Positions 20,838 to 32,800 of a stretch of DNA of 64,000 bases are shown here, one piece after another. The stretch is from Pteria penguin. Its lineage: Eukaryota > Mollusca > Bivalvia > Pterioida > Pteriidae. The notes beneath the pieces were generated by a model, which ran no database searches, was not told the origin of the DNA, and saw nothing but the letters and a program-made list of their open reading frames with translations. Location of the stretch: assembly GCA_035048485.1 (NCBI GenBank), contig CM068583.1, positions 25,230,841 to 25,294,840 on the forward strand. The letters are read 5' to 3'. The stretch's first letter is position 1. Every line of letters starts with the position of its first letter. Position numbers and translations under genes: made by a program.

Positions 20838-23749
20838 AGCTCACCTGAGCGTAGCTCAAATGAGCTAATGTCATAGTGCAGCGTCCGTCGTCCGTCGTTA
20901 ACTTTTCTACATTTTCGACATCTCCTCCAGAACCGCTGCACAGAATTTCACCAAACTCCATAGGAAGTAAGTACTCAAGGTCCTCTACAAAGTTTGTGTT
21001 TTTTATGCCGATCCGTGATCCAAGATGGCCGCCATTGGTTCTGATTGGTTGACACATTTTCGACTTCTCCTCCAGAACTGCTGCACAGAATTTCAGAATT
21101 TCACCAAACTTCATAGGAAGTAAGTACTCAAGGTCCTCTTCCAAGTTTGTGTTTTTTATGCCGATCCGTGATCCAAGATGGCCGCCATTGGCTCTGATTG
21201 GTTGACACATTTTCGACTTCTCCTCCAGAACTGCTGCACAGAATTTCACCAAACTTCATAGGAAGTAACTACTCAAGGTCCTCTACCAAGTTTGTGTTTT
21301 TTTTGCCGATCCGTAATCCAAGATGGCCGCCATTGGCTCTGATTGGTTGACACATTTTCGACTTCTTCTCCAGAACTGCTGCACAGAATTTCACCAAACT
21401 TCATAGGAAGTAAGTACTCAAAGTCCTCTACCAAGTTTGTGTTTTTAATGCCGATCCGTGATCCAAGATGGCCGTTATTGGGTCTGATTGGTTGACACAT
21501 TTTCGACTTCTCCTCCAGAACCGCAGCACAAAATTTCACCAAACTTCATAAGAAGTAAGTACTCAAGGTCCTCTACCAAGTTTGTGTTTTTTATGCCTAT
21601 CCGTGATCCAAGATGGCCGCCATTGGCTCTGATTGGTTGACACATTTTCGACTTCTCCTCCAGAAAAGATGCACAGAATTTCACCAAACTTCATAGGAAG
21701 TTGGTACTCAAGGTCCTCTACCAAGTTTGTGTTTTTTATGCCAGTCAGTGATCCAAGATGGCCGCCATTGGCTCTGATTGGTTGAAACATTTTCAACTTC
21801 TTCTCCAGATTGGCTGCACAGAATTTCATCAAACCTCATAGGAAGTTGGTACTCAAGGTCCTCTACCAAGTTTGTGTTCGGGATCCAGATTCCCTCAGGG
21901 GTGGATCCAGGGCGGGACCAAAAGTGCCCAGAATGGTACCCCTCTTCAAACATCTTCTTCTCCAGAACCAGTACATGAATGGTGAAACTAATTGCATTTT
22001 CAACAATCTATAAAGATGGGTTATTAAAAATTGTGTTCGGCGTTAAGATCCGTCAAATAGAAATTTACGCTTTTTTGGCGTGTTTCTGGACTTAGTCATT
22101 TCAATGAAGAAAAGTGTCATGTTTTTCAATTAATTGATATTGATGATTTCTTAATGACTATTTTGATCACAATTGTGGTAAGGAATATTATTGTGAAAGA
22201 ATTTTGTTGTTATCTCAATTTTTGGATTTTTTATGAATTTTTTAAAGACTTCCAGAAAAAAAATGGGGCGGGGGGTTGGCCATTTTTCACATTTTCAACT
22301 TTTTCTATAAAACCACATGAAAGATTTTTATGAAACATGGAATACATGAAGTACTAAAAGTCCTCTATCAATTTGGTAAATTTCATCCAAATTGGTTAAC
22401 AGATAATGCCACCATGTCTAAAAAGTAGGTCTCACAATGGTACATATACCACTTGGTAATTGAAATATGGAGAGTAGCGGTTCAAATCCAGCTGTGGTCA
22501 AAAAAATTTTTTTTTTTTTTTTACACATCCAAATAAGGTTTTAGATGTTTCTCAACACTCAACTTATGAAATTAGGAATTTTACGTTTGAGACTTCCAAA
22601 AAAAAAGGGGGGGGGGAGGCCATTTTTCACATTTTCAACTTTTTCTACAAAACTGTTTGAAGGATTTTAATAAATCTTGGTAGAAATAAGTCACTTATGA
22701 TCCTCTTCAAATTCTGTTGTTTTTGTCCAGACCTGTTTACAGGTGGCGCCACCTTAGCAAAAGTAGGTCACAAAAGAGTTCCCTCCTTTAACAATATTCT
22801 TTTTCATACAGGCTGTATACAGAGACAAACAGAATGCATAGAAATGATCTAGAGGGATGAGTGAAGACGTATTGTCATTTTGGTTCCCTTCCAAAATCAA
22901 ATTTTAGAATTTTTTTTGGACATTTCTTTGGACTTGGTGATTCAATGCAGAAAAAAAGTGTCATATTTCCTAGTTAATTGATAATGATGATTTCTTATGG
23001 ACTATTGTGATCATAATTATGGTAAGGATTGTTACTTTGAAAGAATTTTGTCAATATCTCAATTTTTGGATTTTTTATGAATTTTTTAAGACTTCCAAAT
23101 GAGGGTGTATAGGAACAATTCAATCACATTTTTCACTTCTGCTGTTATACCGCATGAAAGATTTTAATGAAACATGGAATACATGAAGTACTAAAGGTCC
23201 TCTATCAATATGGTAAATTTCATCCAAATTGGTTAACAGATAATGTCACCATGTCTGAAAAGCAGTTCTCACAATGGTACATATACCACTTGGTCATTGA
23301 AATATGGAGAGTAGCGGTTCAAATCCAGCTGTGGTTAAAAATTTTTTTTTCATTTCTTTACACATCTAAATAAGTTTTTAGATGTTTCTCAACACTCAAC
23401 ATATGAAATTAGGCAATTTTAAGTTAGATCTGGACAATATTTGAAACAATTGTTGTTCATGACCCAGACTTGAAATCAGTCAACAAAAGGCCCCACCTAA
23501 AGAAAATGACTAACTTGTTGCCCTGAATGACATCTTGCAGAGACAAAGGAAATGCTTAATATCAAAATCACCTGAGTGGAAGTGCAAAAAAGTGTTGTTT
23601 TTTATTCTAGCCTGAAATAAAATTTGACATATTTTCAACATTTGTGTTGACTTAGTCACATTAATGCAAAAATAAATGAATTCTTCCTTCATGCACGACT
23701 GATCATCTAGGTACGCAGGTGAGCGATATAGGCCCACTTGGGCCTCTTG
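20838..23749 (+). mobile_element. HINE-A copy 2, full-length non-autonomous Helentron-like element
   Basis: The 5' end is the hairpin AGCTCACCTGAGC - GT - AGCTCAAATGAGCT after a T run. The 3' end has CAGGTGAGCGATATA, the palindrome AGGCCCACTTGGGCCT and CTCTTG, followed by TT. GCTCACCTG at the start and CAGGTGAGC near the end form a short asymmetric inverted pair. The interior holds a 145 bp tandem array (20920-21880), then two diverged copies of an about 835 bp segment (compare 22170-22510 with 23000-23345). There is no protein. The terminal plan matches that described for non-autonomous relatives of Helentrons. The family name HINE-A is mine. Confidence 0.7.
20920..21880 (+). repeat. 145 bp tandem repeat, about 7 copies
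   Basis: TTTTCGACTTCTCCTCCAGA recurs with offsets near 20926, 21061, 21214, 21359, 21504, 21649 and 21794, a period of 145 bp apart from one unit with a 9 bp internal duplication and a shorter first unit. Each unit includes CCAAGATGGCCGCCATTGG, itself nearly palindromic. The period is not a multiple of three, and the overlapping minus-strand frames across it are artefacts. Confidence 0.92.
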
Positions 23750-23751
23750 TT
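23716..23751 (+). other. 3' terminus of HINE-A: inverted-pair half, hairpin, CTCTTG, TT
   Basis: CAGGTGAGC is followed by GATATAGGCCCACTTGGGCC, whose palindrome AGGCCC/GGGCCT sits just before CTCTTG and TT. The next element, HINE-B, begins at 23752. The layout is the same as the array unit's 3' end. Confidence 0.7.
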
Positions 23752-25450
23752 ATACCCCCGCAAACGAAGTTTGGGGGGTATACAGGAATCATCATGTCAA
23801 TCCGTCTGGCCCGATTTGTGTTTGCTGCATAACTTTTGTACCATAGGACTATGGATGATCAAACCTGGTATATGGATGCATCATGGGTAGGGGATGTACC
23901 AAAAGTAGGTCACTGTGCCCTTGATTTGGCTTTGGACCTCTATTATAGTAAGTAGCACCTAGGATTATTATACCTGTTCTATGGATGCATCATGGGAGGA
24001 CAGTTTGTTGTGTACCAAAATAAGGTCACTGTGACCTTGATTTTGACCTTGGCCTATGACCTCCGTAATGGTGAAACCTTGTTTATCAAATAAATAATCC
24101 AAATCCCCACCCCTAAGCTATATATTTCCTTATTCCTCATGATAAGACAAGTTGTATAGCACAACTTGTGGATCCCCAGGGTAATTAGTCCCCTACCGGC
24201 ATACGCTTGTAGATATTCATCCAATTTTTGGTGTGTGAGTATACTACCATGAGTTACAGATCAAGTTTGAGTTCCGTTTCGGTCCACTGATTTTTGACGG
24301 AATTACCACCCTTAGAATTAGGAAATTTCTTTAAAATGTCAGTTTTCCAGACTTTTTTTCTAAACGCTTGTAGATATTCATCCAATTTTTGGTGTGTGAG
24401 TGTACCACCATGAGTTACAGATCAAGTTCGAGTTTCATTACGGTCCACTGATTTTTGACAGAATTACAGCCCTTGGAATTAGAAAATTCCTTTGAAATGG
24501 CAGTTTTCCGGACTTTTTTTCTAAACGCTTGTAGATATTTATCCAATTTTTGGTGTGTGAGTCTACCACCATGAGATACAGATCAAGTTCCAGTTCCGTT
24601 TTGGTCCACTGATTTTTGACGAGATTACGGCCCTTGGAATTAGAAAATTTCTTTAAAATGGCAGTTTTAAGGACTTTTTTTCTAAACGCTTGTAGATATT
24701 CATCCAATTTTTGGTGTGTGAGTATACCACCAGAGTTACAGATCAAGTTCGAGTTTTGTTTAGGTCCACTGATTTTTGACGGAATTACGGCCCTTGAAAT
24801 TAGAAAATTTCTTTAAAGGTTGTGATCAAATACTTAACTTGCTGGCAGCCTGAAAGATAGCATGTTGTGTGTGTGTGTGTATAGGTGTGTGTGTGTGGTT
24901 TTTTTTTGGGGGGGGGTCTAAGTTTTCCATTTACCGGTAGGGGACTTAGTATTGCCTAAGCAATACTTTCAGAATGCTTGTTCATTTTAATTCTCAACCT
25001 ATTCCAGGAATCTTCAATTAACTCAAAACTGGTTCAGATCCCAACCCCTTAACCACATATTTTCTTATTCCTCATGACAAAACAAGTGTGGATGCATCAT
25101 GGGAATGGGATGCCTCATGTACCAAAAATTAGGTCACTGTGACCTTGACCTTGGTTTTTGAACCTCTTTGATAGTAAAACCTGGGCCACTTCGTGTCCCG
25201 AGCATAATTTATTAACCATAGCACCTAGGCTTATCAAACCTTACATGTAGATGCATTATGGGAAGGGTATGTGTCATGTACCAAAACTAGGTCACTGTGA
25301 CCTTGACTTTGACCTCAATGATAGTAAATAGCTTCTAGGATTATGATACCTGTTCTATGAATGCCTTATGGGTTGTCATAAATGGATGAATTATTGCATG
25401 TCTCTACTTTGTTGCCGTGGGGGGTATTTGTCCCGTTAGGACAGCTCTTG
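23752..25450 (+). mobile_element. HINE-B, non-autonomous Helentron-like element
   Basis: It begins TATACCCCCGCAAAC - GAA - GTTTGGGGGGTATA, a long 5' hairpin. It ends GTGGGGGGTATTTG, the hairpin TGTCCCGTTAGGACA, then GCTCTTG and TTT. ATACCCCCGC at the start and GTGGGGGGTAT near the end are the asymmetric inverted pair. The body has repeated TAGGTCACTGTGACCTTGA blocks and a 161 bp tandem array. There is no protein. Only TT separates it from HINE-A on the left. Confidence 0.7.
24204..24835 (+). repeat. 161 bp tandem repeat, 4 copies
   Basis: CGCTTGTAGATATTCATCCA starts near 24204, 24365, 24526 and 24687, an exact 161 bp step each time. Units differ by scattered substitutions and the last one runs out near 24820-24835. 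Confidence 0.93.
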
Positions 25451-26843
25451 TTTGTTAAGCTTCATTTGTCTCAACAACCATTAATGATACCTACATTGAC
25501 TTTGGTAGTCTTGTAGACAATGAATGAAGAGTAATTCCAGACTGATACAAAATTTGATAACTTAAGAGCTCTTAATGATTTTTACATTCAAGTGATGCTG
25601 TCTTTGACAGTTTTTTGTCCAGATAATTATTTGCTAAACTTTATGGAACATGAGAACATTGAAAGTTGGTACACTTGTAGTCCTACAATGTATATAGCAC
25701 AGTTACGAATCAAGTTCATGTTTCATGATATTCCCTCTATAATTCTAACAGAGGGATGACCTTTTATTGACTGACAATCATTGCAAATTCTGTTATACAA
25801 AATTATTATAGCCTAACTTTGAGGTATATGATTGAAAGTTGGTATATTGGAAGGCTCACACAGCTAATCACATTTGTCACATCTTGCAATGTTTTGTTCC
25901 AAAATGTAACAAAATTTCCCAAATGTAACACATGATTATATATATACACCAATTTTTGAAAACAAACACCATTGTTTTTATCATACACTCAGAGTTAAAA
26001 AAATATGTCACAAAGTTTTCAGACACAGTTTTTGGTCCAGTTAGTGCATTGCATTGTTATATTTAGCAGAATTACAGATCAGTTTAATGTTTTGTGAGAT
26101 TTTGTCCATTTATGACTCGAGTTATGACCCTACATTGACGAAAATCAATGAAAAGTTTATTGAATATTCTGTTCTCCACAATTTCTTTAGGTTATACTTC
26201 ATTTTATTTTCATTTAAATTTTGTAAACTTCTCATACTTTAGCCTTGTTCATGTACTTTGTGGCTTGATCTCTCAGCTATTTTTTGTTCTATGATCATGA
26301 TCTCTACATTTCAAGAATTGAAAAAATAAAACTTATTGACCTTTACTTGTTTGAAAACAAAACATTGATTTTTGATCTGTGATTTTTGTTGTACTGAATT
26401 ATTTCTGATACAATAGTTGATGACAGTGTGACATTGTTTGTCATGGTTGGCTTTCATAATAGGGTTTAAAAACCTTTAGCTTCAGCCTTCTTTTTGATAT
26501 TTGTAGTGCCTTATGGCTGGGCTTTTCCATTAATGCCATAACTTGAAACCTTGTCTCTCATGTTTGATCTACATTTCAAAAACTAATTTCCTAGATACAG
26601 GTGCTCAAACGTAAGCGCTTAGGATTTCATTTTTCACATGTAAGTTCCTTGGTATTAGACCATTTTTATTGATACCATATTAATAATCTTGTGACAATGT
26701 TTCTGACGACTGTATGCATTTGACCAACAAAAAAAATTAAAAAAAAAACTTTATGTCTTTTACCCCATTTATACACACACAGCTCTAAAGGGGGTTTTAA
26801 GGCTATCACATTACAGACCGGTCTTCACGCACAATTCTTTCAG
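25451..26843. other. Degenerate repeats upstream of the intact Helentron; no gene seen
   Basis: Motifs such as TTGAAAGTTGGTA recur near 25660 and 25835, related to 20440-20700. The rest is AT-rich and unassigned. The Helentron 5' end must lie somewhere here or just upstream, but I could not find a hairpin or inverted-pair start that would fix it. Confidence 0.5.
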
Positions 26844-26867
26844 TTGTTATTCTGTATTCATGTATAT

Positions 26868-26879
26868 CTATTTTCCAGA
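26868..26879 (+). other. Possible 3' splice site just before the start codon
   Basis: TATTTTCCAG is a good pyrimidine-rich acceptor ending at 26878, one base before the ATG at 26880. The first ATG of the open frame (26844) would give a hydrophobic 12-residue leader not typical of these proteins. I therefore prefer 26880 as start, with a 5' intron upstream as a possibility. Confidence 0.35.
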
Positions 26880-29800
26880 ATGCCAAAGGTTAATAAGAAG
26901 TCATACAGGACAATTGCAGCACAAAGAAAAAATCAAAGAAAGTTGCAAGCAAAAGCATCAGTACATCCTGACGGTGAAGTGACAACCTTTGAGCAATTGG
27001 CCAGTAATGAGGGGGAGAAAAATGCCTTAATGGGGTTGGCACCTTCTTGCGAGGAAAAACCCCTGGCCGCTTGGAAGTTGGCCTCTCGAAATGAGAAAAC
27101 GCTTCTGAATGCCCTGAGGTTGTCACCTCCTCAGGGAAGTCGTCTGAGTGCCTCGCAAAGAGACATGTCAGCGAACCCTGAATCTCCAGCGTGGGATTGT
27201 ACTCCAGAGTGGGTACCTCTGCCAAAAAGCGGCATTGCAGGTCAGACGCAAACTGGGGAAGACACACATTCTGTGGCAACAGAATGGAGTCCCAGTATAA
27301 TGGATACATTGAGAAAAGGTGTTGAAAAAGAAAAATATGACTCTGAATTTGATATAGAAAAGAATTTTTATAATAATGAAGATGATAGTGATAGATTACA
27401 AAGTGTAAAGCCAGAAAGTTTCATGAAATCAAACATGAGATATAATGCTGTAGATCTTACTGATACTGAAATTATTTTACCACCTGAACATAAAGTTATC
27501 CAAGGCAATTTCCATCAAGGCTACTCAATTTTTGGTAAGAATGCTGGTAGTCAGTGTGTGGCAAACTGCTTGTGTGCTGCAGTTTTCAACCAGCTGAAAC
27601 CTGCGTCATGTTGGTATTCTGAAGATATGGATAAAATTCTAATAACAGGGAATGAATTATATGGGTTCTTGCAAGAAAGTAGTACTATCAATTATTCATA
27701 TTTGTTGATAAATGAGCTGCCACATGTTTTAGATGTGTACAATGATACTTTTGAAATATTACTTAAAGATTCAGTTGCATCTGTTATAGGTATTGTTGAA
27801 GAAGAAACTCAGTATTCAGATTTCAATGCATTTCCAATGGAGGAGGCTCTGCAAATGTCATTGATAGATACAGATTGCTGCTTTGTATGTTTTGGTGGAA
27901 ATACACTACTGGTAGGGAAGCAGAACAATGCATTGTATGTATTTGATTCACATTCAAGATCAAGAGAAGGTATGCTTCAAGAAAATGGTAAGAGTACATG
28001 CATTATCTATGAAAATGTTGCTGAAGTTCTTGATCATATGAAAATGCTTTCTACATCAATGAACATCACTGTTAGTGTACCATGTGAGATAACGGGTTGT
28101 ACAATAAAAAAACAGTCCAGCAAAGATCTTGATATAACGCACATAGACACAGATATTACACGATTCGTTCCATTGTCAGGAAACACACAAGATGAATTAA
28201 GCAAGTTGATTAATATACCGTTGGACAAAACAAACATCCATACTGCAAACTTAAATGGCGATATTGCAGGCAAACCAACAATAGTACATAAGGTTAAAGG
28301 AGATGGGAACTGTTTCTTCAGAGCAATTTCGTATGCTATTAGTAATTCGGAAGAAGGACACAAAGCAACAAGAGAGGCTGTTTGCAAATATGCAATCTCT
28401 AATCAAAGAAGTTTTCAGCAGTTTTTGAGGTTTGGGTACCAGTCAGTGACATCTTATATTCAATTTGAGGAAATGGCAAAGGAGAATACATGGGCTACAG
28501 AATTTGAGATTATATGTACATCATGTTTATTGCAATGCAATATTTACACTTACACTGAAGGCAGATGGCTTAAGTATTCCCCAACACTTGTCAACAAAAA
28601 TATATCTGTTGGTAAACAAGGTATCTACCTAGACCATCTTCATGGAAATCATTATAATGTTGTACTTGGGACAGAAGTTACTGATCACCCTATAAGAAAT
28701 TTTACTCTAAATATGCATGGAAATGCTGAAACTTCTTCAAAATTTGATTCAGCTGGTAAGCATTTAGCATGCAAAAATGGCAATTATCAACAAAAGAAGT
28801 GTAAAGATTCAAAACGGAAAAAGAAAATGCGTTTGTGTCAAAAAAGGAAGTATGCAGCAGATACGGAATACAGGTTGAAGAAGAAAGAAATGAGCAAAAT
28901 AAATTATCAAAACAATGTTGCATTTCAACAACAAATTAAGGAGGCCATTAAAAAAAAGTATAAAGAAAACGAACAATACAGACAAAAAATGAAGGAAAGC
29001 AGTAAAGAAAAGTATCAGAAGAATGTGGAATTCAAGCAAGAAGTGAAAAAAGAGAGTAAAGAAAAATATCAAAAGAATGAACAGTTCAAGCTGAACGTTA
29101 AGAAAGCCAGTATAGAAAAATATCAAAAGAACAAAGCATTCAAGGAGGAGGTGAAGAAAGCCAGTAAAGAAAAATATCAAAAGAATACAACATTCAAGGA
29201 GGAATTAAAGAGAGCCAGTAAAGAAAAGTATCAAAAGAATGAACAATTTAAGAAGGATGTGAAAAAAGCCAGTAAAGATAGGTATCATATGGATGAACAA
29301 TTCAGAAATAGTGTAAAAAAGACGAATAAATTGAAGTATCAACAGAACAAGGATTATCAAGAAAAAGTCAAGAATGCAAGCAAATTGAGATACAAAAGTG
29401 ACCCGCAACATAGGGCAGCAATGAAAATAAGATACATGACCAACACCACATTTCGTGATAAATACAAAATGAAATGTGCAAAGAAATATCAAAATGATTT
29501 GAATTTTAGAAAGAGGAAAATTGCTGAAATGAAAGAAAACTATTCGAATGACAAGAGAAATAAACCTGACGTTCACAAAGTGCTAAAAGAGAAAGCAATT
29601 CTCCGCAGGAAAATAAAAAAAATGGCAAAATGTAATGCCCTCACAGCTTCATTCCGTGAAAAAGTGTCTCAAGGCCCTGTTTATGAATGTGCTTCCTGTC
29701 AGAGACTTTTATTTAATGATCAAGTTCAACAATGCAATGCAGATATGTATGAGAAATGTTTGACACATGAAGGGCATACAGCAAAAGAATTTTTTGCAAA

Positions 29801-32800
29801 AAGATCACCCCATAAGTGTAAGAAAGCATGTAACCCAAATAATTGTCCAAAAACAGACTTGTGGATATGCAAAACTTGTCATAGAAAATTAGTAAGTGGT
29901 TCTTTACCTGCAGAATCAGCAATCAATAACATGCAATTAGAAGAAATACCAGAGGAATTGAATGTGTTAAATAGTCTTGAACATCATCTGATTGCACTAC
30001 ACATACCTTTCATGAAAGTAGTAGCATTGCCTAAAGGTGGTCAAAATGCAGTACATGGTCCAGTGGTTTGTGTCCCAGTTAACATACAAAAAGTATCAAT
30101 GTTACCACGAGCAGAGAACACAAATTTGATACTCAAAGTGAAGTTGAAGAGAAAATTACAGTACAAAGGGCATTTCGAATATCAGTTTGTGAACACTAGT
30201 CATATCCAGTCAGCTCTTAAATACCTAAAAAGTAACAATGTTTGGTATAGGAACATTGAAATTGATCATCTACAGGAGAATTCTATGTCTAATGAATTTT
30301 CAGAGGATGCAAATGATGTAGATGGGAATATCCCTATAAGAGAAGCAGAAAATGTAGATCATCATGTTGTGATTGATAATAAAATTCATACCGAACAAGA
30401 GAAACAAGAAAAGCAGAGTGATGAATTTGACAAAAATGTAGAAGATGAAGAAGAAAAAGGAGTACAGTATGATACTTGCCTTCAGCCAGCAGACATTGGA
30501 CAAGAAGTTCTTGATCATTATTTTGACGATATTTTTAATATTGCGCCTGGTGAAGGAAACAATCCTATAAGAATTTTGCAGGAAGAAGGCAATGAGGCAA
30601 AATGCTTTCCTAAGCATTTCCCCTCAGGGATTAATACATTTGATGAACAAAGGAATGTGAATATATCAATGCATAGATATTTCAACAATAGACTTATGAG
30701 TGCTGATCATAGATTTGCACAGGACACAAATTACATATTTTACTCTCAGTATTTGTCGGAATTAAAACAAGTGATTGAGAAAACGCAGATCTCACTACGT
30801 AAAAGTACAGGTGCATTAAAGGGGCAAATCAGAGACAATATACAAGATGAAAATGTATTGAGAAATCTTTTAAAAGGAGATGAAGCACTGCGGTTTTTAC
30901 AACCAATCAGAGGAACACCATCATATTGGCAAAGTGCACAGAAGGATTTATTTGCAATGCTGCGACAACTAGGTATTCCAACATGGTTTTGTTCATTTTC
31001 ATCTGCTGAATTTCGATGGAAAGAAATACTGCAAGTTTTGTTGATACAGCAGGGTGATTCCAGGAAGTATGAAGACCTCGATTGGCTTGAAAAAAGTAAA
31101 CTTTTGAAAAGTAACCCAGTAACCGTTGCGAGAATGTTTGACAAAAGGTTTCATGTATTTCTAAGAGACGTGATTTTATCTCCACAAAGACCAATCGGTG
31201 AAGTAATTGATTATTTTTATCGAATCGAATTCCAGCAAAGAGGATCACCACATGCTCATTGCTTATTTTGGGTACGTGATGCTCCAAAGTTAGACGTAGA
31301 TGGCTCAACAGCTGTTTGTGATTTTATTGATAGGTATATTACGTGTGCAGTGCCGTCAGTTGAAAATGACCCAGAACTTAATGACATAGTAAACAAAGTA
31401 CAGCAGCACAGCAAAAATCATTCAAAGTCTTGTAAGAAAATGGGAACAAATTGTAGATTTAACTTTCCACGCCCCCCTTCAGAAAAGACATTCATTTGCA
31501 AAGAAAATACCACAGAAGAAAGCAGTGTAAACACCGAAGATCAGTCATTGAACAATATGACAAAATCAGATGCTAAAGCCTTGTTATCAAAAGTGTGGGA
31601 TATTGTAAACCGCAGCAATGACAACACTCTTTCTATGCATAGGTTATTCAAAAAGCTTGGAATTAACCAGACAATTTACGAAGAAGCACACAAGCTATTA
31701 AACACAAAGCAAACAGTCATATTACGACGAAATCCTGATGAAGTCTGGACAAATCAATATAATGCTCAACTGCTTCGATGCTGGGATGCTAACATGGATA
31801 TACAGTTTGTTCTAGATCCTTTCAGCTGTATTGTATACATCATATCATACATTTCCAAAGCAGAGAGAGAAATGGGAATGCTCCTTCGCCAAACAAAGAT
31901 CGAGTCGGAACAAGGAAACATGAATGCAAAACAAACAATGAGAGCAATAGGTTCGGCATACTTACATAATAGGGAAGTTGGTGTACAAGAAGCAGTTTAC
32001 AGAGTATGTGGTTTGCATATGAAAGAATGTTCAAGGAATATCATATTTATTCCTGTAGGAGAAAATCCAACACGCCTGAGTAAACCCTTGTCCCAAGTGA
32101 AGCGTAAAAACATTGATGAAACTGACGATGAAAATTTATGGATGACTAATATAGTCGAAAGATATCAATGTAGACCCTGCGTCGATGAATTTGAGCAACT
32201 ATGCTTGGCAGCATTTTGTTCATTATATCGTGTTCTAGCAAAATCTCAAGTGAAAACTGCACTGAAAAGCAGCAACACGTTTGAATTGCGAAATGGAAAA
32301 GGTTACATTCAGAAAAGAACCCATACAGATCCAGCAATTATTCGTTATCCAAGATTCAGTGAACAGATAAGTCCTGAATTGTATTACCAGTCGATGTTGC
32401 AACTTTTCCTGCCATATTGGACCATGAACCAATTGAAACCCAAGGATTTTCAATTGTATCAAACATTTTATTTCAATGGATTCGTTCAGTTTAAGAATGA
32501 CAAAACCCTATACAAAGTCAGTGATATTGTTGGAAGAAATCGTGCAATGTTTGTATCAAATGAAACAGCAATTGACCAAGCAGAAGAGATGTATGAAATG
32601 CTAGGACCACAAGAAGATGCATGGGCAACACTTTGTCCTGAATCTGAGCTTATGAACGACGAATGTAAATCAGTCAGAAAAGAACAGAGTAGTATGCTAG
32701 GAGAGGAAGAATATGACGAACCAATGGTTGATATTAATGTTGTACCAAATATTTCCGTACATGTTGAGCAGAAGTCCCCAGAGAGATCTGAAATACTTTC

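Noticed and set aside
20836..21953. Series of overlapping minus-strand frames with similar peptides (MVKFCAAVLEEKSK)
   Set aside because: They read through the 145 bp tandem repeat. The period is not divisible by three, so frames break from unit to unit, and no family is recognised.
24438..24746. Minus-strand frame of 102 codons in HINE-B
   Set aside because: It spans two units of the 161 bp repeat. No product is recognised and it is not kept in the other units.
20920..24835. CRISPR-like array
   Set aside because: The repeats are directly adjacent without unique spacers, and the sequence is eukaryotic.
26890..27309. Minus-strand frame of 139 codons opposite the polyprotein start
   Set aside because: It lies wholly inside the intact polyprotein frame, in the GC-richer part where stops are rarer.
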